Part shown: in pieces, positions 54,201 through 63,204 of the stretch | Position numbering within the stretch: position 1 is the stretch's first letter | How the letters are laid out: the number at the start of each line of letters is the position of its first letter | Assembly: GCF_001590795.1 (NCBI RefSeq) | Contig: NZ_JXDL01000001.1 | Location: 3,454,738-3,518,737, forward strand | Direction: 5' to 3' | DNA length: 64,000 bases | Source: Bradyrhizobium sp. AT1 | GTDB taxonomy: Bacteria; Pseudomonadota; Alphaproteobacteria; Rhizobiales; Xanthobacteraceae | The notes under the pieces: model-generated | Database searches by the model: none | What the model was told of the DNA's origin: nothing | The model's input: only the letters and a program-made list of their open reading frames with translations | Translations under genes and position numbers: made by a program

Positions 54201-57200
54201 AGCGCTCCAAACAGTGCCGTCGGCAAAGCGGAAGGTCTCGATGCGGTCGAGCGTGTCCGTCCAGTTCTTCAGCGTAACCTTGTCAGCAATCTGCGCGAAC
54301 GTCACATTGGCATTCGTCGCGTCCCTAAGCCCGACGATTAAATCGCTTCCCGAAAGCCGGACCGTAACATCGGAGGCGCGGATCCCGGCGCCGAACAGCA
54401 GGGTGTCTGAACCGCCGTTGCCATGAAGATACGGATACTCATAGTGATGGCTGATATTGCCGAGTTCATCCGACGTCGCAACAACGACCTGCTGTTGATA
54501 CTCATAATGGTCGGAATACGTGGCGACGCCATCGCCGCGATTGAACATATAGGTGTCATTGCCTGCGACCCGCAGATAGTCGGCATTCACGCCCCCGGCA
54601 ACCAGGCCGTCGGCAAACACGAACTGGACGGTTCGGCCAGTCGCGTCATCGATCACATTAGTCTTGCTCGCGAACGCAGATAACTCGCCGGGCACGGCGG
54701 CGTTGCCGGCAACCCTGATCTCCAACGTGATGCTGCCGTCGGCGTGATGCGCGATCGACACGTTGGCGGGATCAAAAACCAGACCTGCCTTCCTGACCGA
54801 GTCGAGATAGCCGGCCAGGCCGCCGATGAAATCGCTGGAGCCATATCGGTTGAGGCCGAGCTCCTGAACCCGTGCGAAGGTCGCCGCCCAGCCAGCCGTG
54901 AACGCCGAATTCGGGTTCGCTTCCATCAAGGCATTGATGATCTCACGATTATTGAGATAGCGCTCGTAATCTAGCGCCACCTGCAGATCGCCGGCCAGCC
55001 TCATCACATCGGAATAGGCCGATCGTTGGTGTGCGCGCTTCAAGAGCATATTGCCGCCAACGACTTCGGTTTCGCGTAGCATGTGGACCGTAGCTGCGTC
55101 CACGATGCTTTGAGCATTGGCACCATTTTGATAGACCCACTCGTCGAGCACGACCGGCAAACCGAATTCGCCGAAGGTCGGCGTGTGGGTCTGAAACGAC
55201 CAATTGTACGTAGCGACGTTATCGGTGGCGCTGTACCCAATGATCAACTGACCCGCATTCTGAGCAATGGATGCTCCGTTGACTGCCGTGAGGTAGGCGT
55301 TGACTTGGCTGGTAACAGCCGATGCCATCGCGTTCGAGACATCGATATTCCCCTGGTCTTGCGTGATATAAACGCTACTGACGTAACCTCCGCTGGTAGG
55401 AGCAATCAAATCTGTAGCGTACGGGTGCGGTTTACTGCCAAACAGGTCACCGAGGAACGTTCCCAGGATCGTCCCCAAAAGCGAGCCGATGCCGGGAAGC
55501 AAGAAGTTCAGCGCCAGGCCGAGTCCTTGGGCGAGGACCGTACCGATCGCCGCACCGACCGCGCCGGCGATCTGCCCTCCGATCGCACCCGCCTCGGTTT
55601 GCGCATGCACGATCTGGGTCGCCAGGAGAGATCCGAGCGCACCTCCGAGGCCTGCCCCCGCGGAACTGAATGCACCGCTCCAATTGATCGTCTCGATTAT
55701 TCCAAAACCATACTGGACTGCCTGACTGGCGATGTTCCCGGCAAATGCGCCGACGCTGGCGTTGAACAATTGCGCCCCGTAGCCGTCCAAGCCGAGCGCC
55801 GTGCCCAATTCCGCCACCAAGAACGATGCAACCGCTCCCGCTCCCGCCGAGGCGACATTGATGCCAAACGTATTGAAGACCGAAGTGAGCTGTAGCGCTG
55901 TCGCGGCATCTCCAGACAAGTTACTATTGAGAACCTGACCCAACGTCTTGCCGATGGCTCCTAGCACGGTTCCGGCTGCGAGTTGCGCAAACTGGTTGTT
56001 GCCGGCAATCGCACGACCTATGGCAGAGCCGAAGGTCAGGGCCAGGTCGACAGCGACGGAGCCGGGCGGTGAGCCGTCTTGAGGAAAGGCCGCCCTCACG
56101 GCGCTGGACAACAGCGAAGAGAACATGCCTGCCATGGTCGAAGCGCTCAAGCCACCCTCGATCGGACGGCCCGACGAACCGAAGCTCGATTTCATATTGT
56201 CGCCGTTGGCCGTCACGAGCTGGCCCTGCGTATTGCGCAACACTACCTGCGACTCGACGCCGTCGACATAGGTACGGGTCAAGCTGCTGCCGTTCGGCGC
56301 CGTGAAGACTTCGCTGACGAGATTGCCACCAGCATCGTAAGCCTGCCGGCCGGAATTGCCGGTCGCGTCCATGGCGAGCACCACGCGGGTGCCGTCGATA
56401 TTGGTCGTGTCGGTCTCGATCAGGTCGTAGGTACCGGCATTCTTGGTGTCGGTGAGCGTCACCGTGATACGCCCGTCGGCGCTGGTCGTAATGGTCCGGT
56501 GATCCTTCACCGTGCCGTCGCCGTTGAGGTCTGTCACGGTAGTCGCCGTGGTGCCGTCGACATTGGTCCGGGTGGTCTCCGTGCGATCGGTGCTGCCATT
56601 GGCATCGGAATCCACGCTCGCCGTCTTGCTGCGGCCGTCGGCGCTGACCTGCGTGATTGTCTCGCTGGTCTTGATGTTGGGAGCCTTGAAGTCCCTGGCG
56701 ATGGTGGTCGAGCTGCCGTCGGCGGCAAAGCTGGTGGTCTCGGTGTGATCGTTGAATCCGTCGCCGTCGGTGTCCTTGACCAACGTCCGGGTGCGTCCGT
56801 CGGCGCTCGTCGTCATGACGCCAAGCTGGCGCAAACTACCGCTGGGATTCCGATCGGTCACAGTTTGCGTGCGGCTACCGTCGAGATTGACGACGATGAC
56901 GTCGGTGCGGGTGAGCTTGAGCGTAGTCCCGCCGGACAGATATTGCTGTGTGACCTTGGTAAGGCCGTCGGTCGCGGTGGTGATGATGGTCTTGCCGGTG
57001 ATGTTGGCGCCGGAATAGTCCGTGACGATCTCGACACTCGAGCCGTCAACGTTCCGCTTGATCACGTCGACCTGGTCGGTGACGCCGTCGCCATTGTTGT
57101 CGCGCGTCGTCGTCACTGTCATTCCGTCAGCGCTCGTGACGGTTACGGCGCGATCCCTTATCGCGTTACTGGAATCGAAGTCGGTCAAGGTCTCCTTGGT

Positions 57201-60200
57201 ACTGCCGTCGGCATTGCGCTGCCTGACGATGGTCTGGGACTGGTTGAGCAACCGGCTGCCGGGGACCGAAATCTGCTTTGTCTCGGTCAATCCATCGGCG
57301 CTGGTAGTGATGATGGCTTCGGAAATCAGGCCGCCGCTGGCGTTGAGCGAGCGCACCGTCTCGGTACGGCTGCCATCGGCGTTGATCGCCGTGGTATCGG
57401 TCGCGGTCTGGTCGTAGCTGCCGGAGCCGGCCGTATCCCATTGCTTGGTGATCGACAGGCCATCGGCGCTGGTGGTCGTGGCGAAGCGCGAGATTAGAGC
57501 GCCGCTCCCGCTGGTGTAGCTCACCGTTTCGGTGCGGCTGCCGTCAGCGTTAAGGACGGCGACATCCGTCCGCAACTTGTCGAAGATTCCGTCGCCGTTG
57601 TTGTCGTACTCCACTGTGGTCGACAGGCCCGTTGCGCTGGTCGTGCTGACGACGCGATCAACGACGGTCCCGGACAGGCTGTTCGTGACGGTCTCGACAC
57701 GGCCGCCGTCGGTGCTAAGCAAGGTGACATCGCTCCGCGTCGCCTCAGCTAGGCCGTCGCCATTGCTGTCGCGTGTGGTCGTGATCGTCAAGCCGTCGGC
57801 GCTGGTGGTGGTGGTGACCTTATCGCGCAGCGAATTGTCGGCGTTGTAGTCCGTTGCGGTGGCGGTGACGCTGCCGTTGGCATTGGTCTGCGTCACCAGC
57901 GTGCTGGTGGTGCCGCCTTGGACGCGTTCCACCGTGACGGCCTTGCCGTCGGCACTGGTCGTCGTGGTCAGGCGCGATCGCAGCGAGTTGTCGGCGTTGA
58001 CCTCGCTGACCATTTCGACGCGGCTGCCGTCGGCGTTGAGAGTGACGGTGCGCGTTTCGGTGAGGTCGAATACGCCGGCCCCTGTATTGTCCCACTGGGT
58101 GGTCTGCGACAGACCGTTGGCGCTGGTATTGACGATGGTCCGGTCGATCAGGGCGGCGCTGCCGTTGCGGTCGGTGACCGTCCGGGTCCGGCTGCCATTG
58201 GCATTGACCGCGGTCTCGTCGCGATGCGTCTGGTCGATCGTGCCGTCGCCGTTGGTATCGAACTGCGTCGTGATAATGAGACCGCTAGCACTCCTGGTGG
58301 TGACGAGGCGATCCCTCAGCGTACCATTGGCGTTAAGGTCGGAGACGATATCGACCGTGCTGCCGGCGGCATCGACCGCGACCGTTTCGGTCTGGTCGGT
58401 CGTGCCATCGCCGTTGATATCGCGGGCGGTCGAAACGCTGGTACCGCTGGCGCTAGTGGTCGTGACGATGCGGCCCAGCAGCGCGCTGTTGCGCGCCAGA
58501 TCGCTCACGGTCTCGGTGCGGCCGCCGTCGGTGTTGAGCTGGGTAACGTCGGTCCGGATCAGGTCGAACAGACCATCACCATCGATGTCGCGCTTCGTTG
58601 TGACGGAAAGGCCGGTGGCGCTGACCATACTGACGGTGCGGTTGAGCAGCGCGCCGTTGCGAGCCAAATCGTCGATGGTCTCGGTGCGACCTCCATCGGA
58701 GTCAAGCACAGTGATGTCGCTATGCGAGCGATCAATCAGGCCATCGCCGTTGAGGTCGCTCTGCGTGGCGACGGACATACCATTGGCGCTGACGATGCTG
58801 ACCACACTGCTCAGCAGCGCGCCGTTACGGCTGCGGTCCGTGACGGTCTCGGTGCGGCTGCCGTCGGCATTGAGGGCGATGACGTCACTATGCGTGCGGT
58901 CGATGGAGCCATCGCCATTGACATCGAGCTGCGACGTGACCGACAGGCCATTGGCGCTGGTGGTGGTGACGGAGTGATTCAACATAGCGCCGCTGGCGCT
59001 GTAGTCAGCGACGTCGGTGACCGAAACGCCAGCGGCATTGACGGACTGGCCGCTGATGCGGTCGACATGACCATCGCCATTGGCATCGACGGAGGTAGAT
59101 ACCGTCAGGCGGTCGGCGCTGGTCGCAACGATCGTCTCGGCGCGCTTCGAACCGTCGGCATTCCTGTCGGTGATCGTTTCCGTCCGGCCGCCATTGGCAT
59201 TGAGAACGGTGACGTCGGCGCGGGTAACATTGTCGCCACCAGTGGTCACGCTGTGCGTGGTGGTCGACAATCCGTCGGCGGTGGTGACGGTCTCCACTGT
59301 CCCGAGCACGGTGCCGTTGGCGCTGTTGTCGATGATGGTTTCGGTGCGGCTGCCGTCGGCATTAACGACGATGGCGTCGATGCGGGTGTGGTCGAAGCCG
59401 GTGCCGGAGCCGGTCAGGTCCTGTTGCACCGTGGTCGAAAGGCCGTCGGCGCTGACCGTGCTGACGCTGCGGCTGCGCAGCGAGCCGTCGGCATTGAAAT
59501 TGCTGACGGTGTCGGTGCTCGATCCGTCAGCCGCCACAACGATGGTTTCAACGCGATCGTTGACGCCGTCGCCATTGCTGTCGGCCTGCACGGTGCGCGT
59601 GCGGCCACCGGCGCTGCGCTGTTCCACCGTCCGGCCGAGCAGCACGGTCTCGTTGCCACTGCGGCTGGTGATGGTCTGCGTCACGCTGCCGTCGGCATTC
59701 CGAACGGTGACGTCGCGCGTCACGAGATCATCGACGCCATTGCCATCGACATCGCGCCGCTGGGTCCTGGACAGGCCGTCGGCCGACAATTCCGTAACCA
59801 TCCTGTCGATCAACACGGTGCCGGTGCCGTTACGATCGGTCTGCGTCGTCACCGAGCTTCCGTCGGCGGCCACCACGATCGAGGACTGCGTGATGCGATC
59901 GAGATCGCCGTCGCCGTCGAGGTCACTGGTGGTGGTCTTGGCGCGGCCGTCCGCGCTGGTTGCCAGCACCGACGTAGCTACCGTCTGGGTCCCGTTCTTG
60001 TCGACGATGGTCTCAGCCCGGCTGCCGTCTCCGGCGACGATGGTGATATCGCTACGCGTCCGGTCAATGCCGCCGACACCGTCGAGGTCCGTCTGGACCG
60101 ACTTGGTCAGCCCGTCCTGGCTGGTGGTCGAAACCGTGGTGCTACGTGCCGATCCATCTGGATTGCGATCGGTCAGCGTGATGGTCCGGCCGCCATTGGC

Positions 60201-62114
60201 GTTGGTGACGCGCTGCTCGGTCTGGTCATCCAGGCCATTGCCGTCGGTATCGCGCGCGATCGTCACCGTCAGGCCATTGGCGCTGGTGGTGGTGGCGGTG
60301 CGGTCGCGCAGTGCGCCGGTGACGTCGAAATTTGAGATCGTGTTGCTGCGGTTGCCGCTGCCGTCGACCGCATTCACAATCGTCTGGGTTTGATCGAAGA
60401 TTCCGTTCCCGTTGTGGTCGAACTTCACGACACGCGAAAGCCCGTCCGCACTGGTTGTACTGACGGTTTCATTGGCGAGGCTGCCATTGGCATTGAGCGC
60501 CTTGACGTCGATGGTGGTCGAGCCGTCGGCATTGACGGTGACGACACGCTGCATCGCGTAGCCGTTGGCATCATAGGCCAGCGACACGTCAGCCGCGGTG
60601 CCGGTCGAGCCATCGGTGCGGGTATAGGTGGTCCGGCCCGAAATCGTCGAGCCGTCGGCCAGCACGTTCTGGTAATTGTCGGTCGTGAGGTTGATCGATG
60701 CGATGCCGAGCTCGGCCAGCGTCTTCAGCGTGGTCGTGCCGTCGGCATTGGTGACCAGCACCTTGAAGGCGGAGAAATTGGTGTCGCTCGAATCGAGCTT
60801 GCCGTCATGGTTGGTGTCGAAGACGTCGCGCAGCGCCTGCATGTCCGTCGCCGCCGTCGGATCCCATGCGGTGAACTGGAACTCGTTCGCGGAATCAACG
60901 AGGCCATTGGCGTTGACATCGAACACCAGGACACCATTGCCGGCTCCGGCCCATGCCGTGCGGTTCTTGTAGCCGTCGCCGGTCATGTCCATGTATTGGG
61001 CGGACGAGCCCAGCTCGGTGATGTTGATGCCGGCGCCGGTGAGATCGAGGACGACAGGGTTGGCGGTGAGGTAGTCGAAGTCGTTCGCGCCGAAGCCGGG
61101 ATTGTAGCTGTAGTCGTTGGAGGGTTGGATGAATGGGGCGTACCAGGACGATGAAGTCGTCTGATTCAGGCTGCTGAAGTCGAGGGAGCCAGCGTTGTTG
61201 TTGATCGAAAACTCACTCCAGTTTGCGCTCGTTGTCGTGGTTCCGAAGGCGATTTGACCGCTCTGGGTATTGAGAAGCATTTCATTGATGGAGCTGTAGC
61301 CCTCCATCACGCCGTTGGCGGTCAGCGGGTTGGTGGGATCAACAAAGTCAATCCCGGGAACCGTCGGCGCGCCGATTGTGCCTTGATTCAAGGGCTGGCC
61401 AGTCAACTGATTAGTGATGGTACTCACTTGGAGATTCAACGGATCGTTCCATCCGCGCCCAACGCCGTTGCTGCCGCCCGCTTGGTTGGCTGCGCCTTGC
61501 CGGTCAAGATATTCGATACCTTCGACCCGCGGGCTCCCAACCGTATAGGAGCCGACCTTCAAGCCCGCTAGATCCGGATAAATCGGGCTATGCAATCCGT
61601 TCAACAACGCCGGGATCAGCATCGGCTCGCCAGTCCCGTTGGTAACCGGGGCATCGAGCTTCAAAATAGGTAGGCCGGCCAATGTTAGACACTGCCCAAC
61701 AAAGGCGTTTGAATTTTGAACTAGCGGATTGTACCAATATCCCAAGAGGGAAACTGTTTGTCCGCACGAGACGAGGTTATTCCAGGTCGCTTGCAGATCC
61801 GTGCCTTCCAGCAACACCTGCTGAGGCGCGTTATCAAACTCTGAATCGAAAACCTGACGATTGTGTACCTCAAGGCGGCCCCATGGCGTCTGAGATGTCG
61901 GCGGAGTGTTGGCCCAACGTATGACCTCAAATGCAGCATTATCGGGAGCACGAATTTCTGGCATTACCTCGAGAACATCGTGCCGCTCCACTCCATCAAC
62001 GGAATGTATGTAGTGCATTGACGCATGATACGATGCAGGGAATAGCTCCCAAGGGCCTACCGCCACTCTCGTTTCTGGGATCGGAGTAAAGGCAACAACG
62101 ATTCTATCTGCCAC
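51243..62114 (-). CDS. Giant repeat protein with RTX part, 3623 residues
   Basis: It starts at GTG 62114, 17 bases after the small secreted protein gene, with no signal peptide. Residues 1-170 are of unknown kind and include LVQNSNAFVGQCLTLAG, recalling papain-like folds. Residues about 345-525 are an EF-hand-like module (MTGDGYKNRTAW, DTNHDGKLDSSD). Residues about 546-1935 are 25 repeats of roughly 56 residues, many with a DxNGDGxxD calcium loop. Residues about 1985-2225 are a glycine- and alanine-rich hydrophobic stretch with possible membrane segments. Then come an HCBP-related part and RTX nonapeptides (about 2640-2750), five 118-residue repeats with WSTDSNGNF, and a second EF-hand-like module (about 3400-3560). 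With an HlyC-like acyltransferase upstream, a toxin or surface effector exported by T1SS is likely. The ends are less GC-rich than the middle. Confidence 0.85.
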   Translation of the reverse strand: MADRIVVAFTPIPETRVAVGPWELFPASYHASMHYIHSVDGVERHDVLEVMPEIRAPDNAAFEVIRWANTPPTSQTPWGRLEVHNRQVFDSEFDNAPQQVLLEGTDLQATWNNLVSCGQTVSLLGYWYNPLVQNSNAFVGQCLTLAGLPILKLDAPVTNGTGEPMLIPALLNGLHSPIYPDLAGLKVGSYTVGSPRVEGIEYLDRQGAANQAGGSNGVGRGWNDPLNLQVSTITNQLTGQPLNQGTIGAPTVPGIDFVDPTNPLTANGVMEGYSSINEMLLNTQSGQIAFGTTTTSANWSEFSINNNAGSLDFSSLNQTTSSSWYAPFIQPSNDYSYNPGFGANDFDYLTANPVVLDLTGAGINITELGSSAQYMDMTGDGYKNRTAWAGAGNGVLVFDVNANGLVDSANEFQFTAWDPTAATDMQALRDVFDTNHDGKLDSSDTNFSAFKVLVTNADGTTTLKTLAELGIASINLTTDNYQNVLADGSTISGRTTYTRTDGSTGTAADVSLAYDANGYAMQRVVTVNADGSTTIDVKALNANGSLANETVSTTSADGLSRVVKFDHNGNGIFDQTQTIVNAVDGSGNRSNTISNFDVTGALRDRTATTTSANGLTVTIARDTDGNGLDDQTEQRVTNANGGRTITLTDRNPDGSARSTTVSTTSQDGLTKSVQTDLDGVGGIDRTRSDITIVAGDGSRAETIVDKNGTQTVATSVLATSADGRAKTTTSDLDGDGDLDRITQSSIVVAADGSSVTTQTDRNGTGTVLIDRMVTELSADGLSRTQRRDVDGNGVDDLVTRDVTVRNADGSVTQTITSRSGNETVLLGRTVEQRSAGGRTRTVQADSNGDGVNDRVETIVVAADGSSTDTVSNFNADGSLRSRSVSTVSADGLSTTVQQDLTGSGTGFDHTRIDAIVVNADGSRTETIIDNSANGTVLGTVETVTTADGLSTTTHSVTTGGDNVTRADVTVLNANGGRTETITDRNADGSKRAETIVATSADRLTVSTSVDANGDGHVDRISGQSVNAAGVSVTDVADYSASGAMLNHSVTTTSANGLSVTSQLDVNGDGSIDRTHSDVIALNADGSRTETVTDRSRNGALLSSVVSIVSANGMSVATQSDLNGDGLIDRSHSDITVLDSDGGRTETIDDLARNGALLNRTVSMVSATGLSVTTKRDIDGDGLFDLIRTDVTQLNTDGGRTETVSDLARNSALLGRIVTTTSASGTSVSTARDINGDGTTDQTETVAVDAAGSTVDIVSDLNANGTLRDRLVTTRSASGLIITTQFDTNGDGTIDQTHRDETAVNANGSRTRTVTDRNGSAALIDRTIVNTSANGLSQTTQWDNTGAGVFDLTETRTVTLNADGSRVEMVSEVNADNSLRSRLTTTTSADGKAVTVERVQGGTTSTLVTQTNANGSVTATATDYNADNSLRDKVTTTTSADGLTITTTRDSNGDGLAEATRSDVTLLSTDGGRVETVTNSLSGTVVDRVVSTTSATGLSTTVEYDNNGDGIFDKLRTDVAVLNADGSRTETVSYTSGSGALISRFATTTSADGLSITKQWDTAGSGSYDQTATDTTAINADGSRTETVRSLNASGGLISEAIITTSADGLTETKQISVPGSRLLNQSQTIVRQRNADGSTKETLTDFDSSNAIRDRAVTVTSADGMTVTTTRDNNGDGVTDQVDVIKRNVDGSSVEIVTDYSGANITGKTIITTATDGLTKVTQQYLSGGTTLKLTRTDVIVVNLDGSRTQTVTDRNPSGSLRQLGVMTTSADGRTRTLVKDTDGDGFNDHTETTSFAADGSSTTIARDFKAPNIKTSETITQVSADGRSKTASVDSDANGSTDRTETTRTNVDGTTATTVTDLNGDGTVKDHRTITTSADGRITVTLTDTKNAGTYDLIETDTTNIDGTRVVLAMDATGNSGRQAYDAGGNLVSEVFTAPNGSSLTRTYVDGVESQVVLRNTQGQLVTANGDNMKSSFGSSGRPIEGGLSASTMAGMFSSLLSSAVRAAFPQDGSPPGSVAVDLALTFGSAIGRAIAGNNQFAQLAAGTVLGAIGKTLGQVLNSNLSGDAATALQLTSVFNTFGINVASAGAGAVASFLVAELGTALGLDGYGAQLFNASVGAFAGNIASQAVQYGFGIIETINWSGAFSSAGAGLGGALGSLLATQIVHAQTEAGAIGGQIAGAVGAAIGTVLAQGLGLALNFLLPGIGSLLGTILGTFLGDLFGSKPHPYATDLIAPTSGGYVSSVYITQDQGNIDVSNAMASAVTSQVNAYLTAVNGASIAQNAGQLIIGYSATDNVATYNWSFQTHTPTFGEFGLPVVLDEWVYQNGANAQSIVDAATVHMLRETEVVGGNMLLKRAHQRSAYSDVMRLAGDLQVALDYERYLNNREIINALMEANPNSAFTAGWAATFARVQELGLNRYGSSDFIGGLAGYLDSVRKAGLVFDPANVSIAHHADGSITLEIRVAGNAAVPGELSAFASKTNVIDDATGRTVQFVFADGLVAGGVNADYLRVAGNDTYMFNRGDGVATYSDHYEYQQQVVVATSDELGNISHHYEYPYLHGNGGSDTLLFGAGIRASDVTVRLSGSDLIVGLRDATNANVTFAQIADKVTLKNWTDTLDRIETFRFADGTVWSASAMIFGGVGNDTFTGTAGADLFVGGLGNDTYTVNNASDVVMENAGEGIDTMQTSLASYSLMANVENLIGTAVTGQSLTGNALDNVIKGGSGNDVLEGGAGNDTLVGGVGTDTAVFSGARANYVVTYNSGTQTYTVADQRGGAPDGTDALTEVEYFRFADGTMAAFSLSFATVIEMFGTTSLVSTGGNYYLMSVASGTGPALKRDGAAVVAGSSGAWSPVAVEQLSGGGYDVAWRNSSTGYVSIWSTDSNGNFTSNLTADLPGTDIAIEMLEFTFHQDLNGDGSVGVSFIESFGSTNTVLSGGNYYLVSNSAGAGPVLKYQGSPVIAADWGSWTVIAAEQVSGGGYNVVWKSSANAHYSVWSTDSNGNFLNTLAAAPEVLGNDASLEALESVLHQDLNGDKTVGVPTTIESLGSTSLVLSANNYYLISLNTGTGPTLKYQGSPVLAADWGAWTVIAAEQVAGGGYDVVWKHSSGQFSVWSTDSNGAYLTTLAAAPQVAGTDPSLQALEPTFHQDLNGDGIIGVPPIESYGSTSLVLSGGNYYLNSISSGNGPVLKYQGSPVIAANYGAYKVIAAEQLSDGGYNVAWKNSSTGLFSIWNTDSNGNFVKTVAAAPELGGTEMSLKALEPMFHQDLNGDGAIGLPSVELNGSTITVLDSGYYFMLSASTGTGQSLKYQGSPVIAANYGAYKVIAAEQVSGGGYDVVWRNSSTGYYSVWSTDSAGNFVTTLAAAPEVLGSDPSLKALEPVLHQDLNGDGVIGASPVVLDLDGNGIDLVPLSSSSAAFDMDGQGRERTAWISGADGLLAIDLGANGSAAPDGIIDQTNEIVFTAWAPGTTSDMDALAQVFDTNHDGELSAADARWDDFRIWQDLDADGFSRFDEVHRLSDFGISSIDLHPVGGPSVLSDGSVIQGLSSYTRTDGTTGIAGDVAFAIDPSSRLSNAFSQLVQAMASYSGDRGFVTSPEPLSSQYDHAAQGALAATWRPAAAG
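51948..53720 (-). repeat. Five coding repeats of exactly 354 bp (118 residues)
   Basis: The codons for HQDLNGD start at equal spacing: GTTGAG/ATTGAG words at about 51948, 52302, 52656, 53010 and 53364 lie 354 bases apart. Each unit has IESxGSTSLVLS, YLxS, GPxLKYQGSPVIAA, AAEQxxGGGYxVxW, WSTDSNGNF and ends HQDLNGDGxIG, a calcium-loop-like motif. The function of the unit is not known. Confidence 0.9.
56310..60475 (-). repeat. 25 coding repeats of about 168 bp (56 residues)
   Basis: Units follow the pattern TTTSADGLxVTTxxDxNGDGxxDxTxxDVxxLNADGSRTETVxDxNxxGxLR. In the most regular part the GTCTCGGTGCG word is at 58512, 58680 and 58848, exactly 168 bases apart; other units are 51-61 residues long. 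Many contain DxNGDGxxD, a calcium loop like those of dockerins and thrombospondin type 3 repeats. Confidence 0.85.
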
Positions 62115-62131
62115 AATTATCTACCATCCAT

Positions 62132-62632
62132 CTAGGGAAGACCCGTAAGCATGACGATCACGCGGGTGAACTGCTGTTTGTCTCGCTGGTCATAGATGAT
62201 GACGCGCGATCTAGTTAACTGAGCATCTAGTGAGCCTAGAGGCTGAGCATCGAGATATTTTTCACGAAATTGAGGAGCGCAAGCTTTCAACACAGACTTA
62301 ACCGACTGGTAAGGCGTGTTGTCCACAAAGCGTTGAACCTTGGCTCGCATTACCGAGGCATGTATCCAGTCAGGGCTGCGATCGTAGGCGAGGAAATCCA
62401 TCAACATAGAGTACGAGGCCGCACTGTACTCTGACGTTCCTTCACTTCGACAGCCAATTCCATCTCCATCAGCGTTCGTCAAAATTCGAATAAGTCTTTG
62501 CGGTGAAGCAAAATCATGCACACCGGCAAATAGTTCTCCATTGGGCAAGAGAGTAACCAGCATCGCAAAGAGGCCCACCCAGCGCCTGAGGAAACAAGCT
62601 TTCCATGGCGAGCCCTCTATACATTGCTTCAT
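62132..62632 (-). CDS. Small secreted protein between acyltransferase and giant gene
   Basis: A 166-residue protein from ATG 62632. The start has two arginines (FLRRWVGLFAMLVTLLPNGE), then a mature part with FASPQRLIRILTNADGDGIG, a possible calcium loop DADGDG-like, and NTPYQSVKSVLKACAPQFRE. It has two cysteines besides those near the start, so a disulphide is possible. A longer start at GTG 62674 overlaps the stop of the acyltransferase gene (GTGA) and would add 14 residues; I prefer the shorter. Its place inside the RTX operon suggests a periplasmic helper or a partner of the giant protein. Family unknown. Confidence 0.65.
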   Translation of the reverse strand: MKQCIEGSPWKACFLRRWVGLFAMLVTLLPNGELFAGVHDFASPQRLIRILTNADGDGIGCRSEGTSEYSAASYSMLMDFLAYDRSPDWIHASVMRAKVQRFVDNTPYQSVKSVLKACAPQFREKYLDAQPLGSLDAQLTRSRVIIYDQRDKQQFTRVIVMLTGLP

Positions 62633-62670
62633 CGAATACCAGAGGCCTGCAATCCACACAGCCCGGGTTT

Positions 62671-63204
62671 TCACAAAATCGGCTTCGCCGCCGCGACCTG
62701 CTCGCGCATCTCGCCTTCCGCGCCGAACGGTGCGACCAGTTCGACGATGCGCAGGTTGGGGCCGCTCTTCCATTCCACCGCGGTCAGGCGCTTCTCGCCG
62801 CCGTCGATGCGCTTGGCGACGATGTCGTCGGCCATGGCCCACACCGCGACGCCGACGGGCTGCTCGCCCTTGTAGAACATGCGAAATTGTCGCAGTAGGA
62901 TAGCGGGCATCACCAGCCATTCGAGATCGCCGATCGGGATCTGCTTGTGGCGCGGGCTCTGCGTCATCAGCCAGGTGATCTCGCCCAGCAGCTGGGAGAT
63001 GGTCTTCGGCGCGGGTTCAGCCGCAGCTGCGCCGGCCGTGCCGACGGCACCTTGCGTCGTGCCGGACGCCTTCGCTGCCGCGGCTAGATCCGCCATCGCC
63101 GCCGTCAACGCGGCCTCGCCAAGCAGCGGCTGCTCCGCCTGCTTCGCAGCTCCCGTCTTGCCCATGGGTCCTGCCCCCTGCCCAGTCTTGCTCGTTTTCG
63201 ACAT
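62671..63204 (-). CDS. HlyC-family toxin-activating lysine acyltransferase
   Basis: A 177-residue protein. Residues about 70-177 match the HlyC/RtxC fold: TWLMTQSPRHKQIPIGDLEW (His 86 in the SPxH motif, the presumed catalytic His), MPAILLRQFRMFYKGEQPVG, VWAMADDIVAKRI, AVEWKSGPNLRIVELVAPFG. HlyC moves a fatty acyl group from acyl-ACP to lysines of pro-HlyA, activating the toxin. The N-terminal 65 residues are an Ala/Gly/Lys-rich extension not usual in HlyC. GGAG precedes the ATG. It is in the same direction as the giant gene, two genes upstream, as hlyC is with hlyA. The acylation target is presumably the 3623-residue protein. Confidence 0.85.
   Translation of the reverse strand: MSKTSKTGQGAGPMGKTGAAKQAEQPLLGEAALTAAMADLAAAAKASGTTQGAVGTAGAAAAEPAPKTISQLLGEITWLMTQSPRHKQIPIGDLEWLVMPAILLRQFRMFYKGEQPVGVAVWAMADDIVAKRIDGGEKRLTAVEWKSGPNLRIVELVAPFGAEGEMREQVAAAKPIL

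Noticed and set aside
56079..60335. Plus-strand open frames of 470 and 805 residues opposite the 56-residue repeats
   Set aside because: Same effect of repeat codon periodicity; the minus-strand protein is continuous and has clear domains.
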